From Dichotomocladium elegans (Eukaryota > Mucoromycota > Mucoromycetes > Mucorales > Lichtheimiaceae): DNA of 64,000 nt. Shown piece by piece: positions 33,732-44,785 of this stretch. The notes beneath the pieces were generated by a model, which was not told the DNA's origin, did no database searches, and saw only the letters and a program-made list of their open reading frames with translations. The position numbers and the translations under genes are program-made. The stretch lies in NCBI GenBank assembly GCA_025716815.1, contig JAIXMN010000013.1, positions 992,001 to 1,056,000 of the forward strand, written 5' to 3'. Numbering within the stretch: the stretch's first letter is position 1; each line of letters begins with the position of its first letter.

Positions 33732-35574
33732 CTAACTGTCCACCATAAAAAACAACGAAAACACCACAGTTGCTCGCGTGTTTTGCCTTTACCATGGTTG
33801 GGATTACGGCGCTGCCAATATTCATTAATTAGTTCAGTGTCCATAAAATGAGCAGCTGGTTCCCATGTATCATCACTTTCCGTGTATCCCTTCCAGCGTG
33901 TGCGATAAGTATAGTTGCCTGGAGTGCCTTTATGATCAATGATGGCCTGCACTTCGTAATGGTCCTGACTCAGTGGTACCATGTCGTGCGATATCAGCTT
34001 GATGTGAGAAGGCGGGGTATTGAACGGAAGGAGTGCGCCCGTGGAATCAGTTAGAATGTAAGCGCCGCCCTTGTTGACACCGTTAACTGTAAATGGTCCC
34101 TCATAGCGTGGATCCGTCTTACTGCCTCTAGTGACGTTACGGATCATAACTTTGCTGCCGATTGGATAAGGGTCGATTATTCTGTGATTCGAATCGAAGC
34201 GGGCTTTTTCAGCATCTCGTGTAGCTTTCATGCGTTGACGAATGGCTGGTATGACGACCGATTCCATCTCGCTGAGTCGTTCCCGTGCTGCTTCGTAGTC
34301 AACTGTAGGCGGGGCGCTGCTGCCTGTAGTCGTGTCTGTGTAATTTGCGAAGGCGTTAGGTGGACGAGCAAACATAAGCGAGAAGGGTCGTGAACTGTGT
34401 ATCGCAGCGTGCTTAATATTGAGTGCGAACTGCACGCTAGGGACATGGATATCCCATTCTGACTTTTTTCCATGCAGCTGCTTGATGATCGCGTTCTTGG
34501 CAAGACCGACCCATTTTTCTGCTACGCAGTTAGCGCGTGGATGGTAAGGTGTAATCAAGCGGTGGTCAAGGCCCGATATCTTTGTAAGCTGCGTGATGAG
34601 GTCGTTGACAAATTCCGTGCCATTGTCACTGGTAAGTGTGCGCATTGGTCCATATTCCATCATGTGTGACCAGAGTACTCGGGCGACACTAAGAGCTGAC
34701 TTATCCGGAATTGCTCGCAGGACGCAGTAGCGTGAGAAAATGTCGACCAGAACAAGTAAATGGTTATTTCCGCTGTCAGACGTTATATTGAGCGTACCAA
34801 GATCGATGGCCCAATGATCGCCAGGGTAGTGAGCGGTGACATGACGCAGTGGCTGAAAGCCATGTTTGCCGACGTTAAAGCGTTGACAGTCCGTGCATTG
34901 TGAGACGAGGTTCTGGGCGTCTTTGCGCAGGTTAGCCCAGTGAATGCCGTCACTGTGAATGGACTTGGTGATTGCGTCAGCCCCGAAGTGACCGAGTAAG
35001 TGTGCTTTCTGCAGCAGTTCGGTACGTTCGTTCTCGGGAGGCGTCATAAAGTCGACGGGTTCAAAGTGTTGTGCGCGTGCAAGAATGGGCGCATGACCGT
35101 CGGTGTTGTTCTCAGAGGAACGTGAAGAAGAAGAGGAGGAACCCCGGCTTTTCTTGTGGCTGAGCCTGCAGTGTTGGTGATAAGATTTCGTGACGTGCTG
35201 TCTGAAACGCTGTTCTTTCCTTTACCCCCCGCCAGGCTTTTGTCCGCAGGAAAAAGACAGGAGAAGGCGTCAGGCAGAACATTGTCCATGCCAGGCAAAT
35301 GTACTACCTCGAAATCGAAGTCATACAGGTCGTCAAGCCAACGACCCATCATGGGGTTGACTAATGGTTGCGTGTGGAGATACGTTAGTGCAGCGTGGTC
35401 AGTGTAAAGAGTAAAACGGCGTCCCCAGAGCCAGTGTCGAAACTGTCGGAGCCCGTAGATGACTGCAAAGAGTTCACGTTTAGTAACCGACCAGCGCTGC
35501 TGGCTGGGAGAGAGTGCCTTGGCCTTGAAACCGATGTAATGAATCTGATTGTTGATGACCTGATAGAGACACAC
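33722..35574 (-). pseudogene. decayed chromovirus-like pol: RNase H, integrase, chromodomain
   Basis: Minus strand. 35574 to about 35044 carries RNase H (GFKAKALSPSQQRWSVTKRE, TLYTDHAALTYLHTQ). A frameshift near 35045 leads into integrase (GHFGADAITKSIH...CTDCQRFNV, HWAIDLGTLN, TLTSDNGTEFVNDL) and a chromodomain (YRTRWKGYTESDDTWEPAAH). It belongs with the RT pieces at 36032-36639 and 36975-37190, the three blocks being separated by two LTR insertions. It differs from the intact chromovirus, so it is another family. Confidence 0.75.
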
Positions 35575-35577
35575 CCC

Positions 35578-36031
35578 TGTGGTAAATAAGGTTTGTAGAG
35601 ACTGTCAAAGTACAATGAGACTCTTGGAGGTGTTTTTAATAGAAAGAAAAATTCTTCTTTCTGTTTACTCCTACACTACATAGTTGTTTATATATTGTTA
35701 TGGATAAAATAGATTCCGCCCGATTGACATGGGTCAATTGTCCTGGAAATTTCCATAAGAAGAGTTGTTGGGGTGCGGTACTTGACAAGTCATAGAAAAA
35801 CTTTTCGTTCGTTCCTGTAGCTGAATCCCAGACCATCCTCACGTCGGTAAAACCTCAAAAACCCAGTGGGAAAAAATAGAGGAGAAAAGACTGTGGACAT
35901 GGATCTAGTGGCTATGTATGATCGTGTTTCCTTTGGCTGAATCGTGTTTCTGTATTGCGGTTGTTCCAGTTCTTTACATCATTGCCATGGAGGTTCACTT
36001 CATTGGTGCTCTTGCAATCACCTATGCGACA
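35578..36031 (-). repeat. solo LTR inserted in decayed pol, with target duplication ACCCC
   Basis: 454 bp, TG...CA ends. Read on the minus strand it starts TGTCGCATAGGTGATT. The duplication ACCCC is present at 35573-35577 and 36032-36036. Pol reading continues on either side (ASEVGVGV before, CLYQVINNQIHYIGF after), confirming a clean insertion. Confidence 0.75.
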
Positions 36032-36639
36032 ACCCCCACACCAACTTCACTCGCGTCTGTGGCCAAACAAAAGGGTTGTTGCAAATCAGGATGACAGAGG
36101 ACTGGAGCCTGTGTGAGTGCGATTTTCACGTTGTTGAAGGCGCGTGTGTGCTCTTCCATCCATAATTGCGAGAGGTCACCTGCGTTGCGTAAACTGTCCA
36201 ATGGCCATGTAGTTGCGGAAAACCGAGGTACATGGTCACGGAGAAAATTCACAGCGCCGAGGAACCGTTGCATGTCCTTACCAGTGCTTGGTCGTGGCCA
36301 TGCTGTGATGTTGGCGACTTTGTGTGGATCCAAAGCAATACCCATGCCTGAGATACAAAGTCCCAAGAGGTAAACCTTGCGCTGTCCGAAGGCGCGCTTG
36401 TCCCGATTAAGAATGAGGTTGACCTCGGTGAGGCGATGGACCACTTCTTGGACATGCGATACGTGTTCTTCGAAGCTGGCACTATGGACACACAAATTGT
36501 CAATGAAGAGCAACACATATGGAAGGTTGGCGAAGAGCCGTTCCATGACAGCTTGATACTTAAATGACAGAGAGCGGATACCAAAGGGAGTGCCTCGGAA
36601 CGCATACTTGTCGTAGTCCTCCTGTTCATGACACTGCAC
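36032..36639 (-). pseudogene. decayed gypsy pol: RT central/C-terminal part and RNase H start
   Basis: Encodes DKYAFRGTPFGIRSLSFKYQ, YVLLFIDNLCVHSASFEEHV, LILNRDKRAFGQRKVYLLGL and RKVAN-type RT end, then FCLATDASEVGVGV. The YxDD box reads FIDN, so the polymerase site is damaged. Confidence 0.7.
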
Positions 36640-36974
36640 TTGCACAGTCAGTAGTGAGCGGAACTGCTATTCATCCAACAATTCCCGCAAGTACGTCTTG
36701 ATGCCCTGACTTCTTCCATCTCACATCTATCCAATCGGTGATTTCCTCTTAATGAAGACGGAGGGAACAATTGCCCGGAATATTAACTACAGATGGAGAG
36801 TAGCGGAGAAGTGGTGTCAACGGCTAACACTTGTTCCGGCAAAGCTAACATGGTCCATCCCAACGCATATAAAAAGAGAGTTGTTTTTATTCAATAAAGA
36901 GGATCCCGTCTCAAAGACTCGATTTTGACTCATTGGTTTCTACTTGCCACTAACTCTCTACACAACAACACAAT
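36640..36974 (+). repeat. 335 bp LTR insertion in RT fragment (right copy)
   Basis: Inverted counterpart of 27059-27393 at the same codon of the same RT. It is bounded by ACTGCAC at 36633-36639 and 36975-36981. TATA-like CATATAAAAAG and AATAAAGAGG read on the plus strand. Confidence 0.6.
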
Positions 36975-37190
36975 ACTGCACGCCATTGACTTTGAATGCT
37001 GTTTTGTGCTGGTGCTCTTTCGCTATGGGAAATCGGTGGAAAGCATTGGTCAGATCTAATCTCGTAAACACTGTTGATCCGGCCGTGCGCTCAAGGATGT
37101 CGGACAAGTGGGGTAATGGGAACCGATCCTCGGGGAGCAGTAAGTTGAGCTGACGCACATCCAGGCAAGGGCGATATTTTGTATAGTTGC
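36975..37190 (-). pseudogene. RT N-terminal fragment
   Basis: Minus strand: RQLNLLLPEDRFPLPHLSDI, VFTRLDLTNAFHRFP, KVNGVQY. Cut on the right by the LTR beginning at 37191. Confidence 0.7.
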
Positions 37191-37507
37191 TGTAACAGTA
37201 CAGGCACTGTTGTGCGAGTACTTACAAAGAGCGTCTGATATACAGCGTGGAGGAAGCACGAACGCGACGAGAAGAACGATGATTATAATAATACAACGTG
37301 GGGATGCCCGACGTCACAGGGCATCCTTGTTTATATAGTAAACAGTAGCGGGGTAATTACAGTGGTATACATATAGGATCGTCGTACAGAGAAAGTGAGT
37401 GTGGTACATAATGTCGTCGCCGGAGATGCGGTCTTGATCGTGATCGTTATCCTTGTAGTATCTTGGTCGTCGGTCAAGAGTGACCCGTCACTGTAGCTAC
37501 TGCTACA
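37191..37507 (+). repeat. 5' LTR of a second gypsy element
   Basis: Begins TGTAACAGTACAGG and ends GTAGCTACTGCTACA, with a TATA-like GTTTATATAG near 37330. Its 3' partner is missing because the element is cut at 38809. Confidence 0.5.
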
Positions 37508-37521
37508 CTGCCATTGCCGCT

Positions 37522-38808
37522 ATGGACCAGAAATCACTATTGGAGACCATCCAAGCCATGGTGGTACAATTACAAAATCAACAAGACGAGCTGAGAGCAC
37601 TTCGTGAGGCCACTAATAACAAATCAACGAATGTCAAGCCAGTCCAACCCGATTCTTTCAGTGGTACCCGCTCAACAGCAATGGTAGAGGCATGGTTGCA
37701 TATGGTCGAAAAATATCTCGATTGTACCAGTCTTGATGACAAAGGGAGAGTCAATTACGCTTCCAGTCACTGCGTAACGGTGCTGCCACGTGGTGGCGCC
37801 ACCTGAAGACTACCACGGACCCAGACGATGATCTTTCGGACAGGACCCCCAAGAGTTGGAATGCGTTCAAAATCGCGTTTCGTCATGAATTCAAACTGCA
37901 TAACGCACAGGACATCGCCCGCAATAGGCTCATGCAGTTATGACAAGCTACGATGCCCTCACGTTCAATTCGAGAATATATTGTTGCATTTCGGGATATT
38001 ATGTTAGAACTACCAGATATGGGGCGCGGAGAGACGATCCATTATTTTATACGAGGATTGTCCTATAACGCATGCCTACAAGTATCCTTGCGACAACCAG
38101 CGACTCTTGTGGACGCGTATAATGCTGCCGAGTCTTTTGAGGCTGTCCAAGAATATGCACAAGGAATTCGTGATTCGATACAATATCAGGCCGGAACCAC
38201 CGCTCTGTCGCAACAGTATGACACTGGTCATTCTGAACCTACGCCGATGGAACTCAATGCTATCCAAGGCCGTTCTCCCTGGCAGTGGTCTACTGATCAG
38301 CGTTCGTGGCGTCCTACATCTGGATTGCAAAGACAGTCCCGCACTAGTCCCATGTCGCACCAAGGACTGGGGCGAGTCACTAACAAACGGTGCTTCAACT
38401 GTGGTGGAATAGGGCATCTTGCTAGATCTTGTCCATCTGCTCCTCGCACCACATCAAGTTCAGGCAATTTAAAAGCAGTGGCGCGTTCGGATTAAAGGGA
38501 CTCCGGACGCGTACCACTCCATCCCTTAACACCATACATGACAAAACGACGTACACCGAACATGCCATGAAGGATCAGCCGTTGCTTGATATAACCACCG
38601 CCCCGCACTCCGCCGGTGCCCCCGCATCAGAAATACCAGACTCCAGAGATCCACAGGCGGACGTAATTCTAAAGGATGCCCAGAATGATATCAACCACAT
38701 AGAATCGTTGTGCTCAATAAAGCAGAGTCAGTTACCTTTGTACGAAATGGTGTGCAATAGGCAGCGGATTGCCGTACTGCTAGATAGTGGAGCGACAGGA
38801 ACATATGT
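37522..38808 (+). pseudogene. gypsy gag and protease fragment, frameshifted
   Basis: Gag begins MDQKSLLETIQAMVVQLQNQ, continues through FSGTRSTAMVEAWLHMVEKY, has a frameshift near 37770 and a stop near 37940, then REYIVAFRDIMLELPDMGRG and the knuckle CFNCGGIGHLARSC. A protease fragment follows (LPLYEMVCNRQRIAVLLDSG). The element then ends abruptly at the mariner insertion. Gag is similar in layout to that of the element at 51898-57612. Confidence 0.7.
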
Positions 38809-38809
38809 A

Positions 38810-40447
38810 CAGTGACTAAATAAAGTGCACAAGTGAAGTCAATTTTTTTCTTATCTAATCTGTATAGTCAGAACAGTTAAATTTTAAGACTTGAAACTAT
38901 GTGCGAATGTAGTTTAGATGATCAGCTTTCTATAGCAATTTTAAACTCCGTTGTAGCTCTTCCGTAGCTGACGATATAGTGTAGAATAAAAAGGTTTTCA
39001 CTTGTGCACTTTTTCACACTTGATTTAAAATTTGTTGCTGTCTTGGGTTGGACTGTCAAAAATTAATCTTTCACCTATGGGCATGCCCCAAAATACCAAT
39101 AAAGTTCCCCTTTTCCGATCTCACCATCGCATCTGGTAATTAGAGCATTCCATTCCACTAATCCCTTGCAATTAACATTTGCCATTGACATTCAGCCACA
39201 TTAGCAATGAAGGCCCATTCAACTGAAACCAAGAACTCTGTTATTGCACGAATTTCTCGCGGCGAGTCCCAACGCACTATTTCTGCAGCACTTGGAATTT
39301 CTGTTGGGTCTGTTGGCAATATTGCCAAGCAATCAGGGACTAAGAGTTCAGCCAAGAATGGCCGCCCTAGGAAGATCTCTACAACTTTGGGAAGACTGAT
39401 ACTCAGAAAGTTTGGGACTGGAGAGTATGCTACTGCAATGGATGCGGCGAAGAAGCTTTCTGCTGGTGACGTAAAGATACACCCACAGACAATCAGGAAG
39501 CTCTTAAAAGATAACAATTTCAAGTCATGCATCAAATGGCCTGCACTTCCTCTCACTCCAGCACGTAAAAAGGCGCGCCTAGCATTTGCTAAGAAGTATA
39601 AGGATTGGACAGTTGAGGACTGGAAGCACGTTGTCTTTAGTGATGAGACAAAAATCAACAGGCTTGGCTCAGATGGAAAGCAATGGACATGGGTTGAATG
39701 CAGGCAGGCACTTAGAGATCATAATGTGAATCAAACATACAAACATGGAGGTGGCAGTCTGTTCCTGTAGAGCTGTATAACAGCTGAGGGACCTGGATAT
39801 ATTGTCAAGATTGAGGGTGGATTGGATTCTGCAGTTTATTGCCAGATTTTGGAAGGAGATATGCTCAATACGTTGAACGAGTATAATATGCCGCTTAAGG
39901 ACATTATCTTTCAACAAGACAATGATCCTAAACACACATCGAAACTGGCTAAAAAATGGTTTGATGATCATCAAGTTACTGTTCTTGACTGGCCTGCCTA
40001 TTCACCTGACCTGAATCCAATTGAAAACCTGTGGTTTTTTCTGAAAAGACAGCTGTGTGACTATGATACTGCACCAAAGGGTATGCTTGAGCTCTGGGAG
40101 CGTGTGCGGGATGTCTGGTACAAGAAGGTAACCAAGGAACTATGCCTTAAGCACATTGCATCCATGCCAGAACGAATCCAGGCTGTTCTCAAGGCTAAAG
40201 GTGGAGAGATTAAGTGGTAATTACTATCAAAAAGGTACTTCAAAAAACTGCACAAATGAAAAAATTTATCTGACTTTGAATATCTCTAGCCCTATTTGCC
40301 ATAGAAGCAGAAAAATATATTTTTCTGAGAGCTTAGATGCTGAAGATTGTTTAGTATTAAACACATACATTTTCCATTGCACACTATTGAGTAATTAAAG
40401 CATAAATCCAAAATTGAACTTTACTTGTGCACTTTATTTAGTCACTG
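38810..40447 (+). mobile_element. Tc1/mariner-family transposon, 1638 bp
   Basis: Terminal inverted repeats start CAGTGACTAAATAAAGTGCA on both ends (about 25 bp), flanked by TA at 38808-38809 and 40448-40449. The left flank is gypsy protease and the right flank is MULE transposase; neither resumes on the other side. Confidence 0.92.
39207..40220 (+). pseudogene. Tc1/mariner transposase with a single in-frame stop
   Basis: Catalyses cut-and-paste transposition. An N-terminal helix-turn-helix region (NSVIARISRGESQRTISAAL) is followed by VVFSDETKINRLGSDGKQW with the first Asp, FQQDNDPKHTSKLAKKWF with the second, and DWPAYSPDLNPIENLW with the final Glu. The spacing is DD34E. Length would be about 337 aa. 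One TAG at 39768-39770 follows GGGSLFL, where relatives have Trp; the frame is open on both sides. The defect is thus one G-to-A change, and no other damage is visible. Confidence 0.9.
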
Positions 40448-40449
40448 TA

Positions 40450-41153
40450 TGCGCAAAAAACAAGGACTGGAGATACGATTTGCCGTCTTCCTGTTTTGTT
40501 GAAAAACGGACGTCATAGCCATCATTCTCCAGAGCGCGAATAAGCTTGAACATAAGATCGCCTGGATCGTTGCTAAACCGTTTCTGGCGAAGGTTGGCAA
40601 TGTCCTTTGCCTTCACTAGCGATCCTTGCTCTGTCAAGAGGGTTGCGATTGCACCATCCTTGAATCCAGATTCAACCATCTGGATAACAAGGTGCTCAGT
40701 CTTGTTGTCAAATCGACGGTGGATTGGGTAGGTCGTGACGTCTAAGGCAGGCCGATGGTTGTGTCTATTAGTGATTGACACAACCCTCCACTCAAGGCTG
40801 TCCTTGCGCAATGGTCGTAACATAAGCTGAAAAGGACACCCATTATGCTGGGAGTGCTTTTTATTATGCTTCTTTACTTCAGTGGATGAAACGGAATTGC
40901 CTTGACTGTCCACTATTATTGCGGTTGGACCAGGCACCGCTTCAGGAAGCTCATCTTGATTCCTGGGTACCCCGTGATGCTTGCATGAGATACGCCGATA
41001 CTTCTTGCTACCTTTGTAACTGCTCTTGCAAGTGTAAAGAGCGTAGCCTTGCTTTTTCGCCCATGCTTGGCAGGCCGCATAAGCAGCTTCATGGCCGGTC
41101 CAGGTACGATCCAGATCCGTGGGAATGCTACCAGAGTTTTTCACATCTGACAT
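40450..41153 (-). pseudogene. MULE transposase, N-terminal part
   Basis: About 234 codons are open: MSDVKNSGSIPTDLDRTWTG, AYAACQAWAKKQGYALYTCK, YRRISCKHHGVPRNQ, NGCPFQLMLRPLRK and WRVVSITNRHNHRPAL. This is the FAR1-like WRKY/GCM zinc-binding DNA-recognition part that precedes the DDE domain in MULE transposases. The catalytic part is missing because the frame runs into the mariner. Confidence 0.65.
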
Positions 41154-41780
41154 GATTGATGAGATTGAGTTCTAGTAATGAGAGTATGAGGGAAAAGCGT
41201 GTATTATTTCCTGGGCGCAAAACTTTATTTCTTTTCCGACTATCTGACAACGAGTCTTGAAATGTGAATTATGTTGCTTGGCGAGATGTCGATTATCCTC
41301 TTCATCAGCACATTATTGCCCTGAAATGAGTACGAAAGGCTTAAGAGGATAAAGCACAAACAATGTATTGCATCATTACATAAAGAAAACTCTGTGTTTG
41401 TAGATTTCTTCCATAAAAGCCATTTCATTCGGTAAAGTTTAAATGACCCTTCCCGATTGTGCATAAAGCTCACTTCAGACTTCAGCACCGAGTTTTCCTT
41501 GTCTAGCTGAATCATACACCAAATATGCTCAGCATCTGGCAGAAGGATCCACCTAATTTACCATCATTGCTGCGATCTGTAAGGTGCAACACCTAATGCC
41601 ATGAGATTAAACACAAGTCAATCTTCCTTGTGCGATTGTAATTAGGATAGAGTTTGAGTTGGGGTGGTGCGCGCCGGGCGAGGTTTGCATGAGGGGTGGT
41701 GTAAGAGCGTGGTGTGGGGTGGGCCGCCGGCTGGGTTTGAAACAGGGGTGGTGTAAATGGGGTGGTGCAAATAGCAAAAC
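40450..41780 (-). mobile_element. MULE transposon, right copy, cut by the mariner
   Basis: Inverted partner of 24736-25886, with the CACC-rich terminus at 41780. The transposase frame starts at 41153. It is truncated at 40450 where the mariner target site begins. Confidence 0.65.
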
Positions 41781-42172
41781 CCACTGAGTTGCCCGCTGTA
41801 TTCTCCGAAAAAAATAAGGAGGATTGGTATTAGTAACTATAACTTAAAAATGTCATTTTGATCCTTAAAATGGCGATTGAAAATTGAAAGCTAGAAATTC
41901 TTAAAAAAAGTCCCTATTTTCAAAAGGCTATAATATAGTGAGAATCGGAGATATAATTACCAAATTACTCACACAGAATACCAAAAACCCACAGTTTATG
42001 ATACTGTTTTCAGTATTGCGATACCATGAATAATGGAGGAGTAATATCAATTTAAAAAGGTGAGTACATATCTTTTCTTTTAGCCCCCCGACCCATTTTA
42101 CATATATAGGCAACGTTGTGTAACACAAGCATATATATTATTATAGTAGTATATAGATATATATATTTAGAG
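41781..42172. other. AT-rich spacer, nothing recognised
   Basis: AT-rich sequence with TA runs at about 42130-42165. No coding sequence. Confidence 0.5.
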
Positions 42173-42438
42173 TGTGGCGTGTTATACTCCCAGAGATCCT
42201 AACCGTAGAAGAAGAAGGGTAACGGATAGATGATGTTTATTGCATGGCACTACTAGGATATTTATACTGGTTTTGCTATCTAATAATAATCATGGAGAAG
42301 TGGGATAAAAGGGAAATAGAAGTGGGCTGTGCGTCTGATGCGAGGACTACTGTCATTCGTGCACTTGTCGAAGAGGACTATGAAAAGCGATAAAAATAGA
42401 GAGCACCGTTGATTGGTCAAGCAATCTGTGCTACGACA
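42173..42438 (-). repeat. diverged LTR related to the 291 bp LTR family
   Basis: Ends GTGCTACGACA like the neighbour at 42449-42739 and shares the TATA block (GGATATTTATACT) and the ATCTAATAATAAT stretch, but the left end differs (TGTGGCGTG). It lies ten bases from the neighbouring LTR. Confidence 0.6.
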
Positions 42439-42448
42439 CGCCAAAAAG

Positions 42449-42739
42449 TGTCGTGCTTGTATTTTGGCGGTTACACCGTGGCCAATAGCAACGACGCAAG
42501 AGTAACAGTGGGGAGAATAAGAGTCGCAGATAGATAGATGCTCTTTATTGTATAGGGACTACTTGGATATTTATACTATTTTGATATCTAATAATAATAT
42601 ATGGAGACAAGAGAGAAAAGGCATTCGGCGATGCGTCCAAAGAGGGAATTACGACCGGCTGTGCTTTCACTGGGGAAGAAGACAGAAAAGGATAAAATAA
42701 TGAATGACGTTGATTGGTCGAGCAATATGTGCTACGACA
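42449..42739 (-). repeat. LTR A, 291 bp
   Basis: TGTCG...CGACA ends. On the sense strand it starts TGTCGTAGCACATATTGC, carries AGTATAAATATCC and ACAATAAAGAGC, and is preceded by the purine tract GAGGAGGGGATAT: a normal 3' LTR with plus-strand primer. Confidence 0.85.
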
Positions 42740-42776
42740 ATATCCCCTCCTCAGAATGTTGGTCGTCCTTGAACAA

Positions 42777-44198
42777 CTATGACAATTGTGCGCGGGCTTC
42801 GGCTGCGGCTTCAAGGTGGCGACGCTCTGCGGCGCGAGCAGCAGTTGGGTCATACCATGGGTCGGTGGGTTCTTCACAAAAGTTTTCCTCATAAGCCTTT
42901 GCCACTTCCAAGTATGAGAAGAATCTATCGGTTAGAATCTTCCTCTCTTTTGTAGTGAAAAGTCTTTGTTTCATTTTGAACGACTGAATGTCAATGAACT
43001 CACTCCTCATATACTCCTTCGTCAGTTCAAAATGACGGTTAAACTCTTGACTGTCCTTCTCAAAAATAGTTCTTTCTCTTGGTGAAAAGATAGTAGAAAT
43101 AGTCAAAGAATCCGTTTGCTTTTGAATAGCATTGGCTTTGTTGTACTCGTCGTAATACAAATTCAACGAAGCCAAATACACAATAGATTCACGATTATCT
43201 CTGAAAAACCTTTTTCCGTCGAAACAGACGTAAACATCCTCACACCCCAAAGGAGTGGCGACCGGTTTCAAGATCTTATATCTTTCGAAATGGGCGGAAA
43301 ACACGGTCAATATGTCCCTGGTGACCTGATGGAACATAGAAGGAACTCGAACCAACAATTTTCCACCCTCTTCGAGGGTTTCAAATGAGTGAAACATCTG
43401 TTTGAAAAGAAAATAGTTATGTTGCAACTCTTCGGTAATATCTATCTTTCCTACCGTCGAATAATCACAGAACACAAAGTCATAGGCAAGACGTTTAGAT
43501 TCATCGCGTAGAAACGCGGAAAAGTCTCGAAACATGTTGTGATCTGAGCGACAGTTTCTGTACACGTCGTCCCAACACTTTCCTTTGACTATGTATTCAG
43601 CATATTCAATGCGAGGAGCACCTTCAGAAAACCAATGTCTAAGATAGTTGGGATCACTACCTATATACACAGCTTTCTTAAAATAATCACCGGACTTTCC
43701 TCTACAAAGATCGAACTCGTGATCCAGTTCTCTCAAGAGCAGTTCGGAATTGGGATAGAAACATTCGACAGATGGTACAATCAAAGGATGATACGAAACG
43801 CTCATAACCTTTTTGTCCCATGAGTCCAAGTTTCTATGATAGCGTCTAATACGCCAGTATTCGTTCGTTGGATTCCTATAAGCATTCTCAGTAGGTTCCT
43901 CAAACTTCATATGACTTCCACGCACATACATTTTTTGGAAATCATTGAGACGAATGATATTGGTGTCGTGCACGTCATTCCAATGCACCTTCGTACGATC
44001 ACTCTGCGTACGAAACATGGCCAAAAATCCGGCGTCGGATCCTAGCCATAGACTTTTTGTGAGTTCCCAATCGATGGGATCTCCAGTCCGATCAGCCTCC
44101 TCTTGCATCATCTCGAACATTGACTTCATCTGAGGTGACAGTGTGTTGCGTCTTGCACAACCACTATCGGGTGAACCTATGGTTCTGAAAAAAGGCAT
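42777..44198 (-). CDS. FtsJ/cap 2'-O-methyltransferase-like protein, copy 1
   Basis: 473 aa, same protein as 46790-48211. A central Rossmann-like domain is visible: VYIGSDPNYL (residues 177-186) as SAM-binding loop, AYDFVFCDYSTVG with Asp245, a helix-loop EEGGKLLVRVPS with Arg284 in the place where the catalytic Lys of the K-D-K-E tetrad is expected, and KPVATPLGCEDVYVCF with Glu320. The layout recalls cap-1 2'-O-methyltransferases of large DNA viruses more than cellular rRNA FtsJ. The last 30 residues (EEPTDPWYDPTAARA) match the C-terminal tail of the gypsy Pol at 54054-57221, so the reading frame is a fusion. The stop lies about 30 bases from the purine tract and LTR. Function is inferred only. 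Confidence 0.65.
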   Translation of the reverse strand: MPFFRTIGSPDSGCARRNTLSPQMKSMFEMMQEEADRTGDPIDWELTKSLWLGSDAGFLAMFRTQSDRTKVHWNDVHDTNIIRLNDFQKMYVRGSHMKFEEPTENAYRNPTNEYWRIRRYHRNLDSWDKKVMSVSYHPLIVPSVECFYPNSELLLRELDHEFDLCRGKSGDYFKKAVYIGSDPNYLRHWFSEGAPRIEYAEYIVKGKCWDDVYRNCRSDHNMFRDFSAFLRDESKRLAYDFVFCDYSTVGKIDITEELQHNYFLFKQMFHSFETLEEGGKLLVRVPSMFHQVTRDILTVFSAHFERYKILKPVATPLGCEDVYVCFDGKRFFRDNRESIVYLASLNLYYDEYNKANAIQKQTDSLTISTIFSPRERTIFEKDSQEFNRHFELTKEYMRSEFIDIQSFKMKQRLFTTKERKILTDRFFSYLEVAKAYEENFCEEPTDPWYDPTAARAAERRHLEAAAEARAQLS

Positions 44199-44476
44199 TT
44201 TGTATTCAAAGGCTAAAGAACGAGTCTTTAAGTAAAAGGCAGGTAAGTAACAGGCAGGGTTTTAACTAGGCAAAAAAGTACTGGGCTAAACAATTGTCTT
44301 CTCAAAATAGAATTGAAAAGACAAGGAAAATATTTCCTTTCACACACAAGTGTGACACGTTATAAAGATAGCTAGATCAAAATATATATTTCATAATTTG
44401 ACAATCTTAAGGAAAACCGAGTTAACGATAAAAAACCTTAAAATTCTCAATTAAATTTTAAAAAAAAAAAAATCCA

Positions 44477-44785
44477 TTATTTGAAAAAGAAATTTGGGTT
44501 GCATAAATTTGTCCACAACTTCTTCATCATCAAATCGTCCAATGCGTCATGTTTACATAGCATCACGTAATGAATGTCTCTTACCATTTCTTGAACGAGC
44601 GGACTGAGATTTTTGTATAGATTCAGAAATTTTTCATACCCAAACACAACCATTTTCAAACGAGCGTCAACCGCGACTTTCTTCACCTCATCCAAGTCCA
44701 ACACGTATTCGTATGCATTAGTCACCAATCCTGGAATAGTATATTGCATCAAATTCCGGATCAGATCCAGTTTATCCCTACACAT
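44477..44785 (-). CDS. unknown 102 aa protein, copy 1
   Basis: Same as 46203-46511. Starts MCRDKLDLIRNLMQYTIPGL and is rich in Leu, Val and charged residues (DLDEVKKVAVDARLKMVVFG), predicted helical. It has no family I recognise. The frame is open upstream of the ATG by at least 14 codons (HPRKATPTEFE). It ends NPNFFFK just before a run of thirteen T. Confidence 0.5.
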   Translation of the reverse strand: MCRDKLDLIRNLMQYTIPGLVTNAYEYVLDLDEVKKVAVDARLKMVVFGYEKFLNLYKNLSPLVQEMVRDIHYVMLCKHDALDDLMMKKLWTNLCNPNFFFK

